Assembly: GCA_903905455.1 (NCBI GenBank)
Contig: CAIVGN010000024.1
Coordinates: 18,799 to 82,798, forward strand
Source of the DNA: an uncultured Archangium sp.
GTDB taxonomy: Bacteria > Myxococcota > Myxococcia > Myxococcales > Myxococcaceae
Reading direction: 5' to 3'
DNA: 64,000 bases
Below, in pieces: positions 56,933-64,000 of this stretch. How positions within the stretch are numbered: the first letter of the stretch is position 1; every line of letters begins with the position of its first letter. Below the pieces are notes generated by a model. That model made no database searches and was not told the DNA's origin. It worked only from the letters and a program-made list of their open reading frames with translations. The position numbers and the translations under genes were made by a program.

Positions 56933-59247
56933 TTCCACGACCGCGGTGGGGCGCGGGGCTGTTGTCGTTGGGGGCGCTGGGGGCGGGAGCGTACGGCGTC
57001 GCGGTAGCGGCGTTGCCGCTCTGGGTGAACGGCCTCGGACCTCGACTGTGGAGTACCTGGTGGTTCTTGGCCACCTTCGTGCTGGCCACGGTGTCGTTTG
57101 GACAGTTCATCGTGCGTCGTTGCTCGAAGACACCCCGAGACGGCACGTGGGCGTTGTCGTTCAGCGCCGGGACCATCGTCTTCGCTGCAGCGATTGGCCT
57201 CTTCGGGTGGCTGGGCTGGATCGGCTGGCCCTTCTTCTGGCTATTGCCACTGACGATGACCTTGGTGGGACTCCCCGCGCTTCGCGATGCGCTGGTGGAA
57301 GCGCACGCCGCGTGGAGGACGTCATCACCGTTTTCGCCCATCGAGTTCGTGGCGTTGCTCTTCGCGGGAGCGTGCCTGGGGTTGCTGTTGCTGCAGGTCA
57401 TCGCGCCCGACAACGTCAACTACGACTCGGTCTGGTACCACCTGCGCGCGGCAGAGCGGAACGCACTGGCGAACGCGATCGTGCGCACGCCGGAGGGAGA
57501 CATGCTCCTCGCGCTGCCCTCCGCGACGAGTTGGCTCTACACGTGGGCGTTTCTCGCCCCGCAATTCTCCACTGAAGACAAGATCGTGCTGGCGCTGCAC
57601 CTCGAGTTCTCGGTCTTCATCGGCACGATGGCCTTCATTCCCGCGCTGGTGCGGGCGCTGGTCCCGGCAGTGAAGCGGACTGCGACTCGCATGACCTGGG
57701 TCGCGCTCTTCTTCTTCCCCTCGGTCTTCATCTACGACACGGGCTTGATGGGCGGCGCAGACCACATGGTTGCATTGTGGGCGGGCGCGGTGGTGCTCGC
57801 GTGGATCCAGGCCAGGGAGCGCGACGATGCGTCGTCATGGGTCTTGCTTGGCGTTCAGATCGCCGGCCTGAGCGCGAAGTACTCGAGCATCTACCTCCTG
57901 GTGCCCTTTATCCCCGCGATGCTCGGCGATGCGGTGTGGCGTGGACGCGCGAAAGGTCTGTTCCCCAGCCTGCGCAACCTGTTCGTGGCAGCTGGAGTGA
58001 CCCTGGTCTTGACCGCGCCGTACTGGCTGCGCAACTGGGTCTGGTACCACAACCCGGTCTACCCCTCAGCGAACAGCCTCTTCCCCAGTACGCCGTGGAA
58101 TGAAGACGCCAAGGCCTGGCAAGATTTCTACGCGCTCTCGAATGTCTTCACGGTGCAGGTGAGCAGCGGCGCGTATCGCCTCGAGTCCACGCTCGCATCG
58201 CTCTTCGACTACCAGCAGCGGATCTACGGCTGGAGAGACATGATGGGCGACCAGTCGGTGATGGGCTCGGGGTACTGGCTCTCGATGTTGGTGTTGCCCT
58301 TCTTGCCTGAGCGAAGGCGGCTCTTCGCGCTCGCCGTGCTCCTCAACCTCGGCATCGCAGTGTGGTTCAACACGCACCAGCACCACATGCGGTACCTGAC
58401 CGTACTCACACCACTCATGGCTGCGGGCATGGCCGCGACCGCGCTCTCGCTCTGGGACATGGGCTGGCCTTCGCGGGTGGGAGTGCTGGGCATCGTGGTG
58501 CTGCTGGTCTCGGCCTATGCCGACGTGCCCTTCCGCAAGACACACCGCATGTCGAGGCACTCGTCGCCCGTGGAGAATGCAGGTGAGTACATCGCCACGC
58601 GGGGCCCTCAGAGCACTCGGGTGAAGACGTGGCGCGAAATCGGGCTGGAGTTGCCGCCCCAAGCCAGGCCTCTGGTGCATGGCATCGAGCCTCATCTAGG
58701 CCTGCCGCGACTCACGGTCACGGACGCCATCGGGCTGCAGTTCGGGATCAACTATGCACGGGCGGGCTCGGTAGGCGCCGCTTGGAAGTTGCTGCGCGGA
58801 ATGGGCGTGACCCACCTCATCTGGAGTGGCGACGTCGAGCAGCCTGACAGCATTGCCGGCGAGGCCATCTTCATGGCCTTGGCGAAGAGCACCGTGAACC
58901 AGAAGGTCCTGCACGGACTGCACCTGGGTGAATTGACGGCTGATGAGCCGCCTGCCGAACCCGGTACCCACGTCGTCTACATCGGCTGCAACGAGCAGTG
59001 GAAGACAGGGCTGTACCTGCTGGCCACGCTCGCCGAACCGCTCCCTCCGATGCACTACCCGTGGCCTGCGCTATCAGCCGTAGAGCCGCTCACCAACGCG
59101 ACATGGGTGTCCGCCGTCAGCGATGAGCGGGTTGGCTGGGTCGTGCAGGAGGAATCATGTCAGCAGGCGGCGCCCGCCGGGTTCGTGTCCATGGGTCGGC
59201 AGCGTGGAAGCCCCTCGTACTGGCGCTACTTCGTTCGCCAGCGTTGA
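56929..59247 (+). CDS. Polytopic membrane protein, GT39/ArnT-like glycosyltransferase
   Basis: 772 aa from GTG 56929. About 12-14 hydrophobic segments, N-terminal acidic loop NVNYDSVWYHLRAAERNALANAI (position of the catalytic DE-type loop in ArnT/PMT-like lipid-sugar transferases) and a C-terminal soluble domain of ~180 residues (YIATRGPQSTRVKTWREIGLELPPQ ... WRYFVRQR). Probably adds sugars from a lipid carrier at the outer face of the inner membrane. Coupled to the discoidin protein, a possible carbohydrate-binding partner. Exact substrate unknown. Confidence 0.8.
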   Translation: MIPRPRWGAGLLSLGALGAGAYGVAVAALPLWVNGLGPRLWSTWWFLATFVLATVSFGQFIVRRCSKTPRDGTWALSFSAGTIVFAAAIGLFGWLGWIGWPFFWLLPLTMTLVGLPALRDALVEAHAAWRTSSPFSPIEFVALLFAGACLGLLLLQVIAPDNVNYDSVWYHLRAAERNALANAIVRTPEGDMLLALPSATSWLYTWAFLAPQFSTEDKIVLALHLEFSVFIGTMAFIPALVRALVPAVKRTATRMTWVALFFFPSVFIYDTGLMGGADHMVALWAGAVVLAWIQARERDDASSWVLLGVQIAGLSAKYSSIYLLVPFIPAMLGDAVWRGRAKGLFPSLRNLFVAAGVTLVLTAPYWLRNWVWYHNPVYPSANSLFPSTPWNEDAKAWQDFYALSNVFTVQVSSGAYRLESTLASLFDYQQRIYGWRDMMGDQSVMGSGYWLSMLVLPFLPERRRLFALAVLLNLGIAVWFNTHQHHMRYLTVLTPLMAAGMAATALSLWDMGWPSRVGVLGIVVLLVSAYADVPFRKTHRMSRHSSPVENAGEYIATRGPQSTRVKTWREIGLELPPQARPLVHGIEPHLGLPRLTVTDAIGLQFGINYARAGSVGAAWKLLRGMGVTHLIWSGDVEQPDSIAGEAIFMALAKSTVNQKVLHGLHLGELTADEPPAEPGTHVVYIGCNEQWKTGLYLLATLAEPLPPMHYPWPALSAVEPLTNATWVSAVSDERVGWVVQEESCQQAAPAGFVSMGRQRGSPSYWRYFVRQR

Positions 59248-59263
59248 GCACCTGGGTCGAGGC

Positions 59264-60124
59264 TCAGCGACACGTGACCTGCAGCGATTGCGGCCCGACG
59301 CTGGTGCTGGCTTGGAGTCGAACTGGAGTGGATGTCCCGGCATCAGCGGTGGCGTTGGTGATCCGCTGAAATGTGAGTGAAGCGGGCTTGAGGCCAAGCT
59401 CGCGGAGCGCCAGCGCCGGCACCTCAAAGTGACCATCACCTGCAGGTACTACGCAGCGCACGATCGATGTCCAGGTCGCGTAGTACATGGCCAGCGTGTA
59501 CGGCGCGGAGGTGGCCTCGATGACAAGGGAACCGGAGCCCGGAACCCACGTGATGGGGAGCGGCGAGTTGAGGGGGATTGACGTGGGTGCTGCCACGTTG
59601 AGCGATGACACGAGAGGCGGCGCGAGGAAATGACCTTCGAACGGGGGAATCCGACCCGAGTAGCCACCGTCGCCACCGAGCGCGACCACGGAGATCGGCT
59701 CGTCGCCAACCCAGCCAGCATTCGTCGCAACGCCGTCGTATTGGGCGTCGTCGCCATAGCCCAGGGTCTGTGTGAGCTGCAGCGACGTGGTGCCGACGGA
59801 GACGGTCATCTGACCCGCGCCAGCGCCGCAGTTTCCACAGCCTCCGCCTTCATTCTCAACGCCTACTGCGATGATCTCGCAACCACCGATCACGCAGTGA
59901 CGAGACAGCGTGCCGACATTGCCGAGATCCGCATGCACGCGCCATTCAGGGGCGCCCCCTTCGCGTTGGCTGATGGTCGCGTTCGGCGGAGCGGCCCGGC
60001 CCTGATCGGTGGTGCAGCTGGTCCAGGGGCCTGAATTCGAGGGGCATGCAACAGAACCCATGCCGCCACCGGCGCCGCCTGGGCCTGACCCGATCTCGTG
60101 GACAGTGTTGATGAGTCGAATCAC
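59264..60124 (-). pseudogene. N-terminally incomplete secreted-type protein
   Basis: 286 aa from GTG 60124. The sequence reads like the mature part of an exported protein (GSVACPSNSGPWTSCTTDQG, SRHCVIGGCEIIAVGVENEGGGCGNCG, Ser/Thr/Gly-rich beta segments, Cys pairs) but there is no signal peptide. Upstream in frame the sequence stays open to about 60193 (reads HFADNQQGDRKEYPDNDYDDG) without an ATG, GTG or TTG start, suggesting the real 5' end is lost or frameshifted. Lower GC than neighbours. A normal lipoprotein N-terminus would be expected. Could also be expressed from the GTG. Confidence 0.5.
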
Positions 60125-60202
60125 ACCGTCGTCGTAGTCGTTGTCAGGGTACTCTTTTCTGTCTCCTTGTTGGTTGTCCGCGAAGTGCGTGCGGTGAGTT
60201 GA

Positions 60203-60568
60203 TCAGTTCGTCTCGATGACGCTGAGGCCACCATCGGCCTCGGCGTTCATCGTCGCGTGGCTGCCGAGACCGCCGGTGATGTAGCCCACGAGGAGCCCGG
60301 TCTTCTTCTCGCCGTGCCACTCGAGCTCGTAGCGGACGGAGCCTTCACCGCCGAACTCGAAGCCCTCGGTGAGCTCGGCCTGCGCCGGCACGTCGCGCAA
60401 AGCGTGCTGTCGTTGTGCGGGGTCGAGGAAGATGACGTGCGTCAGCGGGGCGGTGCTGGCGTTGTGCACCGTCACCTGGTGGGCCCTGAGCGAAGGCGAC
60501 GACTTCAGCCACCACAGCCCAAGGGCGCTCACCACACAGCCCAGCGTGAGGACGTGCCAGCGATTCAC
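60203..60568 (-). CDS. Small single-pass membrane protein
   Basis: 121 aa from GTG 60568 (GTG 60577 also possible; no ATG). N-terminal membrane helix (HVLTLGCVVSALGLWWL) followed by a periplasmic domain of ~95 residues (VTVHNASTAPLTHVIFLDPAQRQ ... SVRYELEWHGEKKTGLLVGYITGG). No known family. Lies just downstream of the chaperone gene of the TAC operon on the same strand, 38 bp away, so it might be cotranscribed, but its content does not suggest a TA role. Confidence 0.6.
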   Translation of the reverse strand: MNRWHVLTLGCVVSALGLWWLKSSPSLRAHQVTVHNASTAPLTHVIFLDPAQRQHALRDVPAQAELTEGFEFGGEGSVRYELEWHGEKKTGLLVGYITGGLGSHATMNAEADGGLSVIETN

Positions 60569-60606
60569 GACGCGCACTGTACGCCGCCTCACTCGAGGCG
60601 ACGGCT

Positions 60607-61071
60607 CTACTTCGGCGAAGACGTTCGCACCGACGCGCCCGTGGCAGCCTGCACCCGAAACACCGGCAGCAGGATCGGCAGGAGTCCCAGCGAAGCCGAT
60701 GCAGCCTGGACCGCTGCGCGCGCATACGGCCACGCGTGCATGACCCCGTTGGTGTTCACGAACTCGAGCAGGACGTCGTCGCTCGCGTCACCGTGGCCGG
60801 AGTAGCGAATGTTGAAGCGATGCACGAACCGCGCAAAGGCGGGGCTCCCATCGCGCCTGCGCGCACGCACGTTCAAGGTGATCAGCGCCACGAACGTATC
60901 CACCTCCCGGACCATCCCGACGCGCAGGCCAATGTCGAGATCGACCTGTTCGCCGGGTTGAGGTCCCGAGACGCGTGCGGTGCGGCGGGCCAGGGTTCCG
61001 GTGGTGATCAGTTCACGAAGCTCGATGCGCCTCGCGAGTTCAAGCACCTGCGGTCCAAGGTCCCTGCTCAC
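60607..61071 (-). CDS. SecB-like chaperone of toxin-antitoxin-chaperone (TAC) system
   Basis: 154 aa from GTG 61071, which overlaps the antitoxin stop (GTGA). Beta-rich core (QVDLDIGLRVGMVREVDTFVALITLNVRARR) then the SecB signature region: FNIRYSGHGDASDDVLLEFVNTNGVMHAWPYARAAVQAASASLGLLPILLPVF. The NG(V)..WPY.R..V pattern and LLP are diagnostic of the SecB fold. In TAC systems (M. tuberculosis Rv1957 and others) the chaperone binds the antitoxin and keeps it stable and active. Solitary SecB for export is less likely given the toxin and antitoxin genes directly upstream. Confidence 0.86.
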   Translation of the reverse strand: MSRDLGPQVLELARRIELRELITTGTLARRTARVSGPQPGEQVDLDIGLRVGMVREVDTFVALITLNVRARRRDGSPAFARFVHRFNIRYSGHGDASDDVLLEFVNTNGVMHAWPYARAAVQAASASLGLLPILLPVFRVQAATGASVRTSSPK

Positions 61072-61637
61072 GCCGCCTCCGTCGTGGCGGTGCTCGCGAG
61101 TCGGGGCTCGAGCTCATGAAGCATGCCCGTAACCGGGGCCTCGACTGCGCTCGCAGTGACGAGGGTGAGGTGGCGCATGACGAACACAGGCGCTGGAGCA
61201 CGAGCGGGAGCGCTTGCGGGCGGCGCCCAGACCTGTCCCACGCGGTCCCAGGCCGTCGCGGGCGACTGGGCCAGCAGCACGAGGCATGTCGTGAGGGCCA
61301 CTGAGCTCTCCTTGCCGGCCTTGAGTCGCGACAGGTAGCCGGGTGAGATCGCGAGCCGCTTCTCCCAGTCGCGTTGCGTACGCTCGGTGCACAGCGAGGC
61401 GATCGCCCCGAGCAGCAGCTCGTGCTGCTTGCGCGCGAGGGCGCTCTCGAGCGCTTCGTCGAGCGCCTTGCCGGTGGCGTCATCAATGAACCGCTCACCG
61501 CACGCCTCGCAGGTGGGCACGGGTACGGGCCACGCGGGGATCAGTGACGGGACATGCCGAAACGGCATCGGCGCCACGCTGGGTACTGCGATCAACCGAC
61601 CCTGCTCACACGCCGGGCAACGCTGGTTCTTCCTCAT
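61068..61637 (-). CDS. MqsA-like antitoxin of TAC system
   Basis: 189 aa from ATG 61637, overlapping the toxin stop (ATGA). N-terminal zinc-binding domain with CPAC (C7, C10) and CEAC (C43, C46), the MqsA-type CxxC-CxxC arrangement; then an HTH/XRE region (residues ~85-125, RDWEKRLAISPGYLSRLKAGKESS) for operator binding. Beyond E. coli MqsA (131 aa) there is a C-terminal extension of about 60 residues starting near W130, Pro/Ala-rich then hydrophobic (HLTLVTASAVEAPVTGMLHEL). This is the place where chaperone-addicted antitoxins carry the segment that the SecB-like chaperone binds. Followed immediately by the chaperone gene. Confidence 0.88.
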   Translation of the reverse strand: MRKNQRCPACEQGRLIAVPSVAPMPFRHVPSLIPAWPVPVPTCEACGERFIDDATGKALDEALESALARKQHELLLGAIASLCTERTQRDWEKRLAISPGYLSRLKAGKESSVALTTCLVLLAQSPATAWDRVGQVWAPPASAPARAPAPVFVMRHLTLVTASAVEAPVTGMLHELEPRLASTATTEAA

Positions 61638-62020
61638 CTTCTCCCCCGTCTCTTTGATGACGGCCTCTCTGCAGGGTGCATCGAAACGCAGGTGATGCAG
61701 CCGCCGTCGTCCGACTCCAAGAGCTTCAGCTTCACGTACCAGGTCGCGACGTTCTCGAGCCCGTAGCGCGCGACCAACGGTTCGGGCAGCGGCCTGACGT
61801 AGACGTCGAAGGCACCGCGATAGGGCGGCTCATCGAGGACGATGGTGCCCTGGAAATGCTCGAGTTCCAGAGAGACCAGCAGCGCACGCGCGAAGGCCAG
61901 CGCATCGGCATAACAATCGATGAGGTCGAGCACGATCTTGCGCGCCCGACTCTCTCCGAGCACGACGTCACCGTCGCGCGCGACGGCGTGCACCTTGTCG
62001 AGTGGGTACTTCGGTTCCAA
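61634..62020 (-). CDS. MqsR-like toxin of TAC system
   Basis: 128 aa from TTG 62020 (the only credible start; no ATG or GTG in this frame before the body). Pattern KYPLDKVHAVARDGDVVLGESRARKIVLDLIDCYADALAFARALL ... FQGTIVLDEPPYRGAFDVYVRPL ... WYVKLKLLESDDGGCITCVSMHP fits MqsR/GCU-type endoribonuclease toxins that associate with MqsA-type antitoxins, at a length of ~100-130 aa. Toxin-first gene order is normal for MqsRA. Toxicity not provable from sequence; key residues look intact but I could not compare an alignment. Confidence 0.82.
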   Translation of the reverse strand: MEPKYPLDKVHAVARDGDVVLGESRARKIVLDLIDCYADALAFARALLVSLELEHFQGTIVLDEPPYRGAFDVYVRPLPEPLVARYGLENVATWYVKLKLLESDDGGCITCVSMHPAERPSSKRRGRR

Positions 62021-62039
62021 CTCACGCCCCCTACCTAAC

Positions 62040-62054
62040 TTGAACTGAGTTCAA
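62040..62054 (-). promoter_or_regulatory. Operator palindrome of the TAC operon
   Basis: TTGAACT-G-AGTTCAA, perfect 7-bp arms, 20 nt upstream of the toxin start. On the minus strand a -35-like TTGAGA lies just upstream and a -10-like TTAGGT just downstream with about 16 nt between, so the palindrome overlaps the promoter core. Fits repression by the MqsA-type antitoxin's HTH. Inferred. Confidence 0.6.
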
Positions 62055-62119
62055 TCTCAATTCGGTCGGGTAAGGCTAGCGCAAGGGACTGACATCACAG
62101 GGAGATGGGGCGCTACGAA

Positions 62120-62347
62120 CTACCCCGTGAGCCGTTGCCGGAACTCCACGAGGCGTTGTTTCAGGTCGACGAGGAACTCATTGGAGACCAACTGCGCGCA
62201 GCTCGCGGTGCGCGAGAACTGGTGCTCGAGGTCCTCCCACTCGTCCTTCAGGTCCATGCGAGCGAGATGAACCTGTACCTTCACCTCGTCTCTCAGCGCC
62301 CGCAGGTCCTGGTGCAAGGACCTGAGGTCCTGCTGCGAACTGCTCAT
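62120..62347 (-). CDS. Small coiled-coil protein
   Basis: 75 aa from ATG 62347, preceded by GAGGTGACACCC. Charged helix with heptad-like Leu (LRSLHQDLRALRDEVKVQVHLARMDLKDEWEDLEHQF), one Cys (SRTASCAQ). Lies between the TAC operon and the 63-aa membrane-like gene, same strand, but separate promoter from the TAC operon. Function unknown. Confidence 0.65.
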   Translation of the reverse strand: MSSSQQDLRSLHQDLRALRDEVKVQVHLARMDLKDEWEDLEHQFSRTASCAQLVSNEFLVDLKQRLVEFRQRLTG

Positions 62348-62448
62348 GGGTGTCACCTCGGGGCGAAACGCTTCAACCGTCGTGCCTTCTGCAAGTGAAC
62401 GGAATCGCGTCGTCGCCCTCGGTACGGACTGCAGAAGCTGCGTGTTGC

Positions 62449-62640
62449 TCAGGTGCCTTTTCGCCGCACTTGCGTGTCGTGCGACTTGAGGATCATCACG
62501 CTGATCTTCAAGTTGATCATGGCGAAGCGAACGAGCTGCCACGGCACGAAGGTGCGCCAGAACACCGTCCACCTGGTGGGGCGAACGAAGGCGAGCGCGC
62601 GCGGGGCGGTGGTCAACGTCTTGGGGGGGGGCGTCGTCAT
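62449..62640 (-). CDS. Small hydrophobic protein next to SQR-like gene
   Basis: 63 aa from ATG 62640, preceded by CCCGGAGTGAAC. Body is RWTVFWRTFVPWQLVRFAMINLKISVMILKSH, amphipathic with Trp/Arg/Phe, possibly membrane-associated. Stands directly after the SQR-like gene (2 bp between its start and the SQR stop), so an accessory to that flavoprotein is plausible. Function unknown. Confidence 0.6.
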   Translation of the reverse strand: MTTPPPKTLTTAPRALAFVRPTRWTVFWRTFVPWQLVRFAMINLKISVMILKSHDTQVRRKGT

Positions 62641-62642
62641 GT

Positions 62643-64000
62643 TCACTCCGGGATGATCCACCACAAGGGGAGTGCCTTCGCCTTGTAGAGAAAGGCGTGA
62701 TGCAGCGCCTGTTTGATCCAGTGCCCCGCGAGGCCGATCTCCCCCGAGGTATGCGACAGGTCGCGGCCCGAGTCGGGGTACTTCTCGAAGTCCGGCACGA
62801 TGGGGCACATGGTCATCGAGGCGGCGCTGCCCTTGAACCAGCTCGCGCCAGCGCTGGCGACACAGGCGGCCCCCAGGCGAGCCATCGAGGCCCCGCGCGT
62901 GGCGTCCGGTGCCCCGTTGATCATGTCCACGATGGAGTGCGCCACGGCCCGGCCCATGATCGCCGAGGGCATGCCGGTGCGCGGCGGAGCGGGGGCGATG
63001 ACGGTGCCGTTCTTCGTCTTGCGCGGCAGGGAGATGGCGTGCGGCGGCGCGAAGGCGATGCCGATGGCGAACACGTTCTTGTACTTCGGCGTCTGGTACC
63101 GCTCGGGCCAGTCGGCGGCCTTCCACTCGCTGGGGTCCTTGGGCCGGTAGTCCGCGTCGACGCGCATGAAGCCGTTGGGTGAGAAGAGCTCCCTGGTGAC
63201 GTCCGCGCCGGCCGCGTCGAAGGCGGTCAACGGAACCCCGGTGAACGGCGGCAGCAACATGGCGAAGTCGAAGTCGAGCTCGTGGTGTTCACCATCGAGC
63301 GTCTCGTAGAAGACCTTCTTCGGCTCCACGCGGGCCACGTGGGCTCCGGTACTCCACTCCACGCCGCGCTCGACGAAGAGGGACTCGGTGAACACCTTGC
63401 TGGGGGTGACGTAGCCGCCCATCTTCAGGTGCAGCCCGCCCACGCCGAAGTCACCGAGGCCGGCTTCGTTGGTGAGGAACACCAGCCGCGCCTGGTCGCG
63501 CACGCCGCGTTTCCGCAGCTCGAACTCGAGGTTGAAGATGTACTCGAAGGCCGCGCCCTCGCAGGTGCCGTGGCCGGTGCCCACCACCAGCGTCTTCTTC
63601 GCGCCCTGCTTCATCTCGGCCACCAGGGCGTCGAGCGTCTGCGAGGCGTGCGCCGCGTGCTGGTAGGTACACACCGAGACCGAGTGGCCGTCGGGGCCGA
63701 GGCCGGGCGTGGCGCCGAAGTTGAGGCGGGGACCGGTGGCGTTGATCAGGTAGTCGTAGTCGAGCTCGACGCGTTGCCCCCTGGTGTCGGTGCCGGTGCT
63801 TTCCGCCACGATGTACGGCCTGGGATGACTCGCGTCGCCCTCGGGGTGCAGCTCGGGGGTCATGGTCCCCGTGCCCACCCAGATGTTCGAGGGGATCCAG
63901 TTCCACTTCGAGTTGGGGGTGACGACGGCCACCTCGTGCTCGCGCGACAGTTGCTTGCGCAAAAGCAGCGCGGCCGTGTGACCCGAGACTCCGGCGCCGA
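62643..64000 (-). CDS. Sulfide:quinone-oxidoreductase-like flavoprotein (5' end outside window)
   Basis: More than 450 aa, N-terminus cut by the window end (frame is open to 64000). The FAD motif GAGVSGHTAALLLRK reads across 63960-63998, then EVAVVTPNSKWNWIPSNIWVGTG, TLVVGTGHGTCEGAAFEYIFNLEFEL and a C-terminal PKYKNVFAIGIAFAPP with a membrane-binding tail, the SQR/NDH-2-like flavoprotein family. Cysteines expected of classical SQR are not clearly placed (C at GHGTCEG, CTYQH and CPIVP), so which reaction (sulfide oxidation or other quinone reduction) is uncertain. Membrane-associated, quinone-linked. Confidence 0.85.
   Translation of the reverse strand, partial: GAGVSGHTAALLLRKQLSREHEVAVVTPNSKWNWIPSNIWVGTGTMTPELHPEGDASHPRPYIVAESTGTDTRGQRVELDYDYLINATGPRLNFGATPGLGPDGHSVSVCTYQHAAHASQTLDALVAEMKQGAKKTLVVGTGHGTCEGAAFEYIFNLEFELRKRGVRDQARLVFLTNEAGLGDFGVGGLHLKMGGYVTPSKVFTESLFVERGVEWSTGAHVARVEPKKVFYETLDGEHHELDFDFAMLLPPFTGVPLTAFDAAGADVTRELFSPNGFMRVDADYRPKDPSEWKAADWPERYQTPKYKNVFAIGIAFAPPHAISLPRKTKNGTVIAPAPPRTGMPSAIMGRAVAHSIVDMINGAPDATRGASMARLGAACVASAGASWFKGSAASMTMCPIVPDFEKYPDSGRDLSHTSGEIGLAGHWIKQALHHAFLYKAKALPLWWIIPE

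Overview
The window looks like a chromosomal segment from a myxobacterium (phylum Myxococcota, most likely the Myxococcaceae/Archangiaceae side). It is very GC-rich, with GC-saturated third codon positions. It carries three eukaryotic-like Ser/Thr kinases, several PilZ domains, a PEGA domain, many lipoproteins with Asp-Ala-Gly repeats or Gly-rich spacers after the lipobox, a DUF6935 protein and an HDOD protein. I see no prophage, integrase, transposase, CRISPR array, rRNA operon or large biosynthetic cluster. One tRNA gene (tRNA-Gln, anticodon UUG) is present.

Layout. 1-8.7 kb: the end of a Ser/Thr kinase translationally coupled to a zinc-finger/membrane/TPR protein, a small lipoprotein, a large Ig-like/DAG-repeat lipoprotein, a coiled-coil protein, a class I methyltransferase and an AI-2E-type permease. 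8.8-15.5 kb: a beta-helix lipoprotein, an atypical SDR protein, pyruvate phosphate dikinase (ppdK) with a hairpin in its leader, and a tail-anchored protein. 15.5-21.7 kb: a kinase with an N-terminal membrane domain, divergent from a PilZ-acidic linker-Hsp70 fusion coupled to an unknown protein. 21.7-26.4 kb: a Phd/PIN toxin-antitoxin pair with a palindromic operator, queE, a FemAB/GNAT-like protein and a hybrid histidine kinase. 26.4-27 kb: a non-coding pair of ~130-bp inverted repeats. 27-32 kb: a histone-H1-tailed protein, a LysR regulator facing hmgA-hppD (tyrosine/homogentisate catabolism) across a perfect palindrome, and two hemerythrin proteins. 32-40 kb: small membrane and secreted proteins, a PilZ protein, a third kinase, tRNA-Gln, a degenerate archaemetzincin, a beta-propeller lipoprotein, a SnoaL-like protein, a membrane spermidine-synthase-like protein, DUF4272 and a coiled-coil lipoprotein. 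40-50 kb: a 617-aa Ala/Gly/Thr-rich protein resembling trafficking/structural regions of polymorphic toxins, a membrane-anchored papain-like protease with an uncharacterised C-terminal region, a TPR protein, a Tat-lipoprotein flavoenzyme, a PilZ protein and a DUF6935 protein. 50-60 kb: a kelch-like lipoprotein coupled to a second envelope protein, an alpha/beta hydrolase, coupled lipoproteins (one pilin-like, one with CXXCH), an HDOD protein, and a discoidin-domain protein coupled to a GT39-like polytopic protein. 60-64 kb: an N-truncated secreted-type gene, a small membrane protein, a toxin-antitoxin-chaperone (TAC) operon, two small proteins and an SQR-like flavoprotein cut by the window end.

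Functional themes. Stress and regulatory modules are prominent: a MqsR/MqsA/SecB-like TAC cassette with all three genes overlapping by 4 nt and a 15-bp palindrome upstream, and a Phd/PIN pair with an 11-bp inverted-repeat operator. Signalling comes from three kinases, a hybrid histidine kinase, PilZ proteins and HDOD. Metabolism is represented by ppdK, queE and hmgA-hppD. Much of the remainder is envelope or secreted material of unknown function. The most interesting items are the TAC operon, the PilZ-Hsp70 fusion, the protease/repeat-protein pair and the catalytically altered archaemetzincin.
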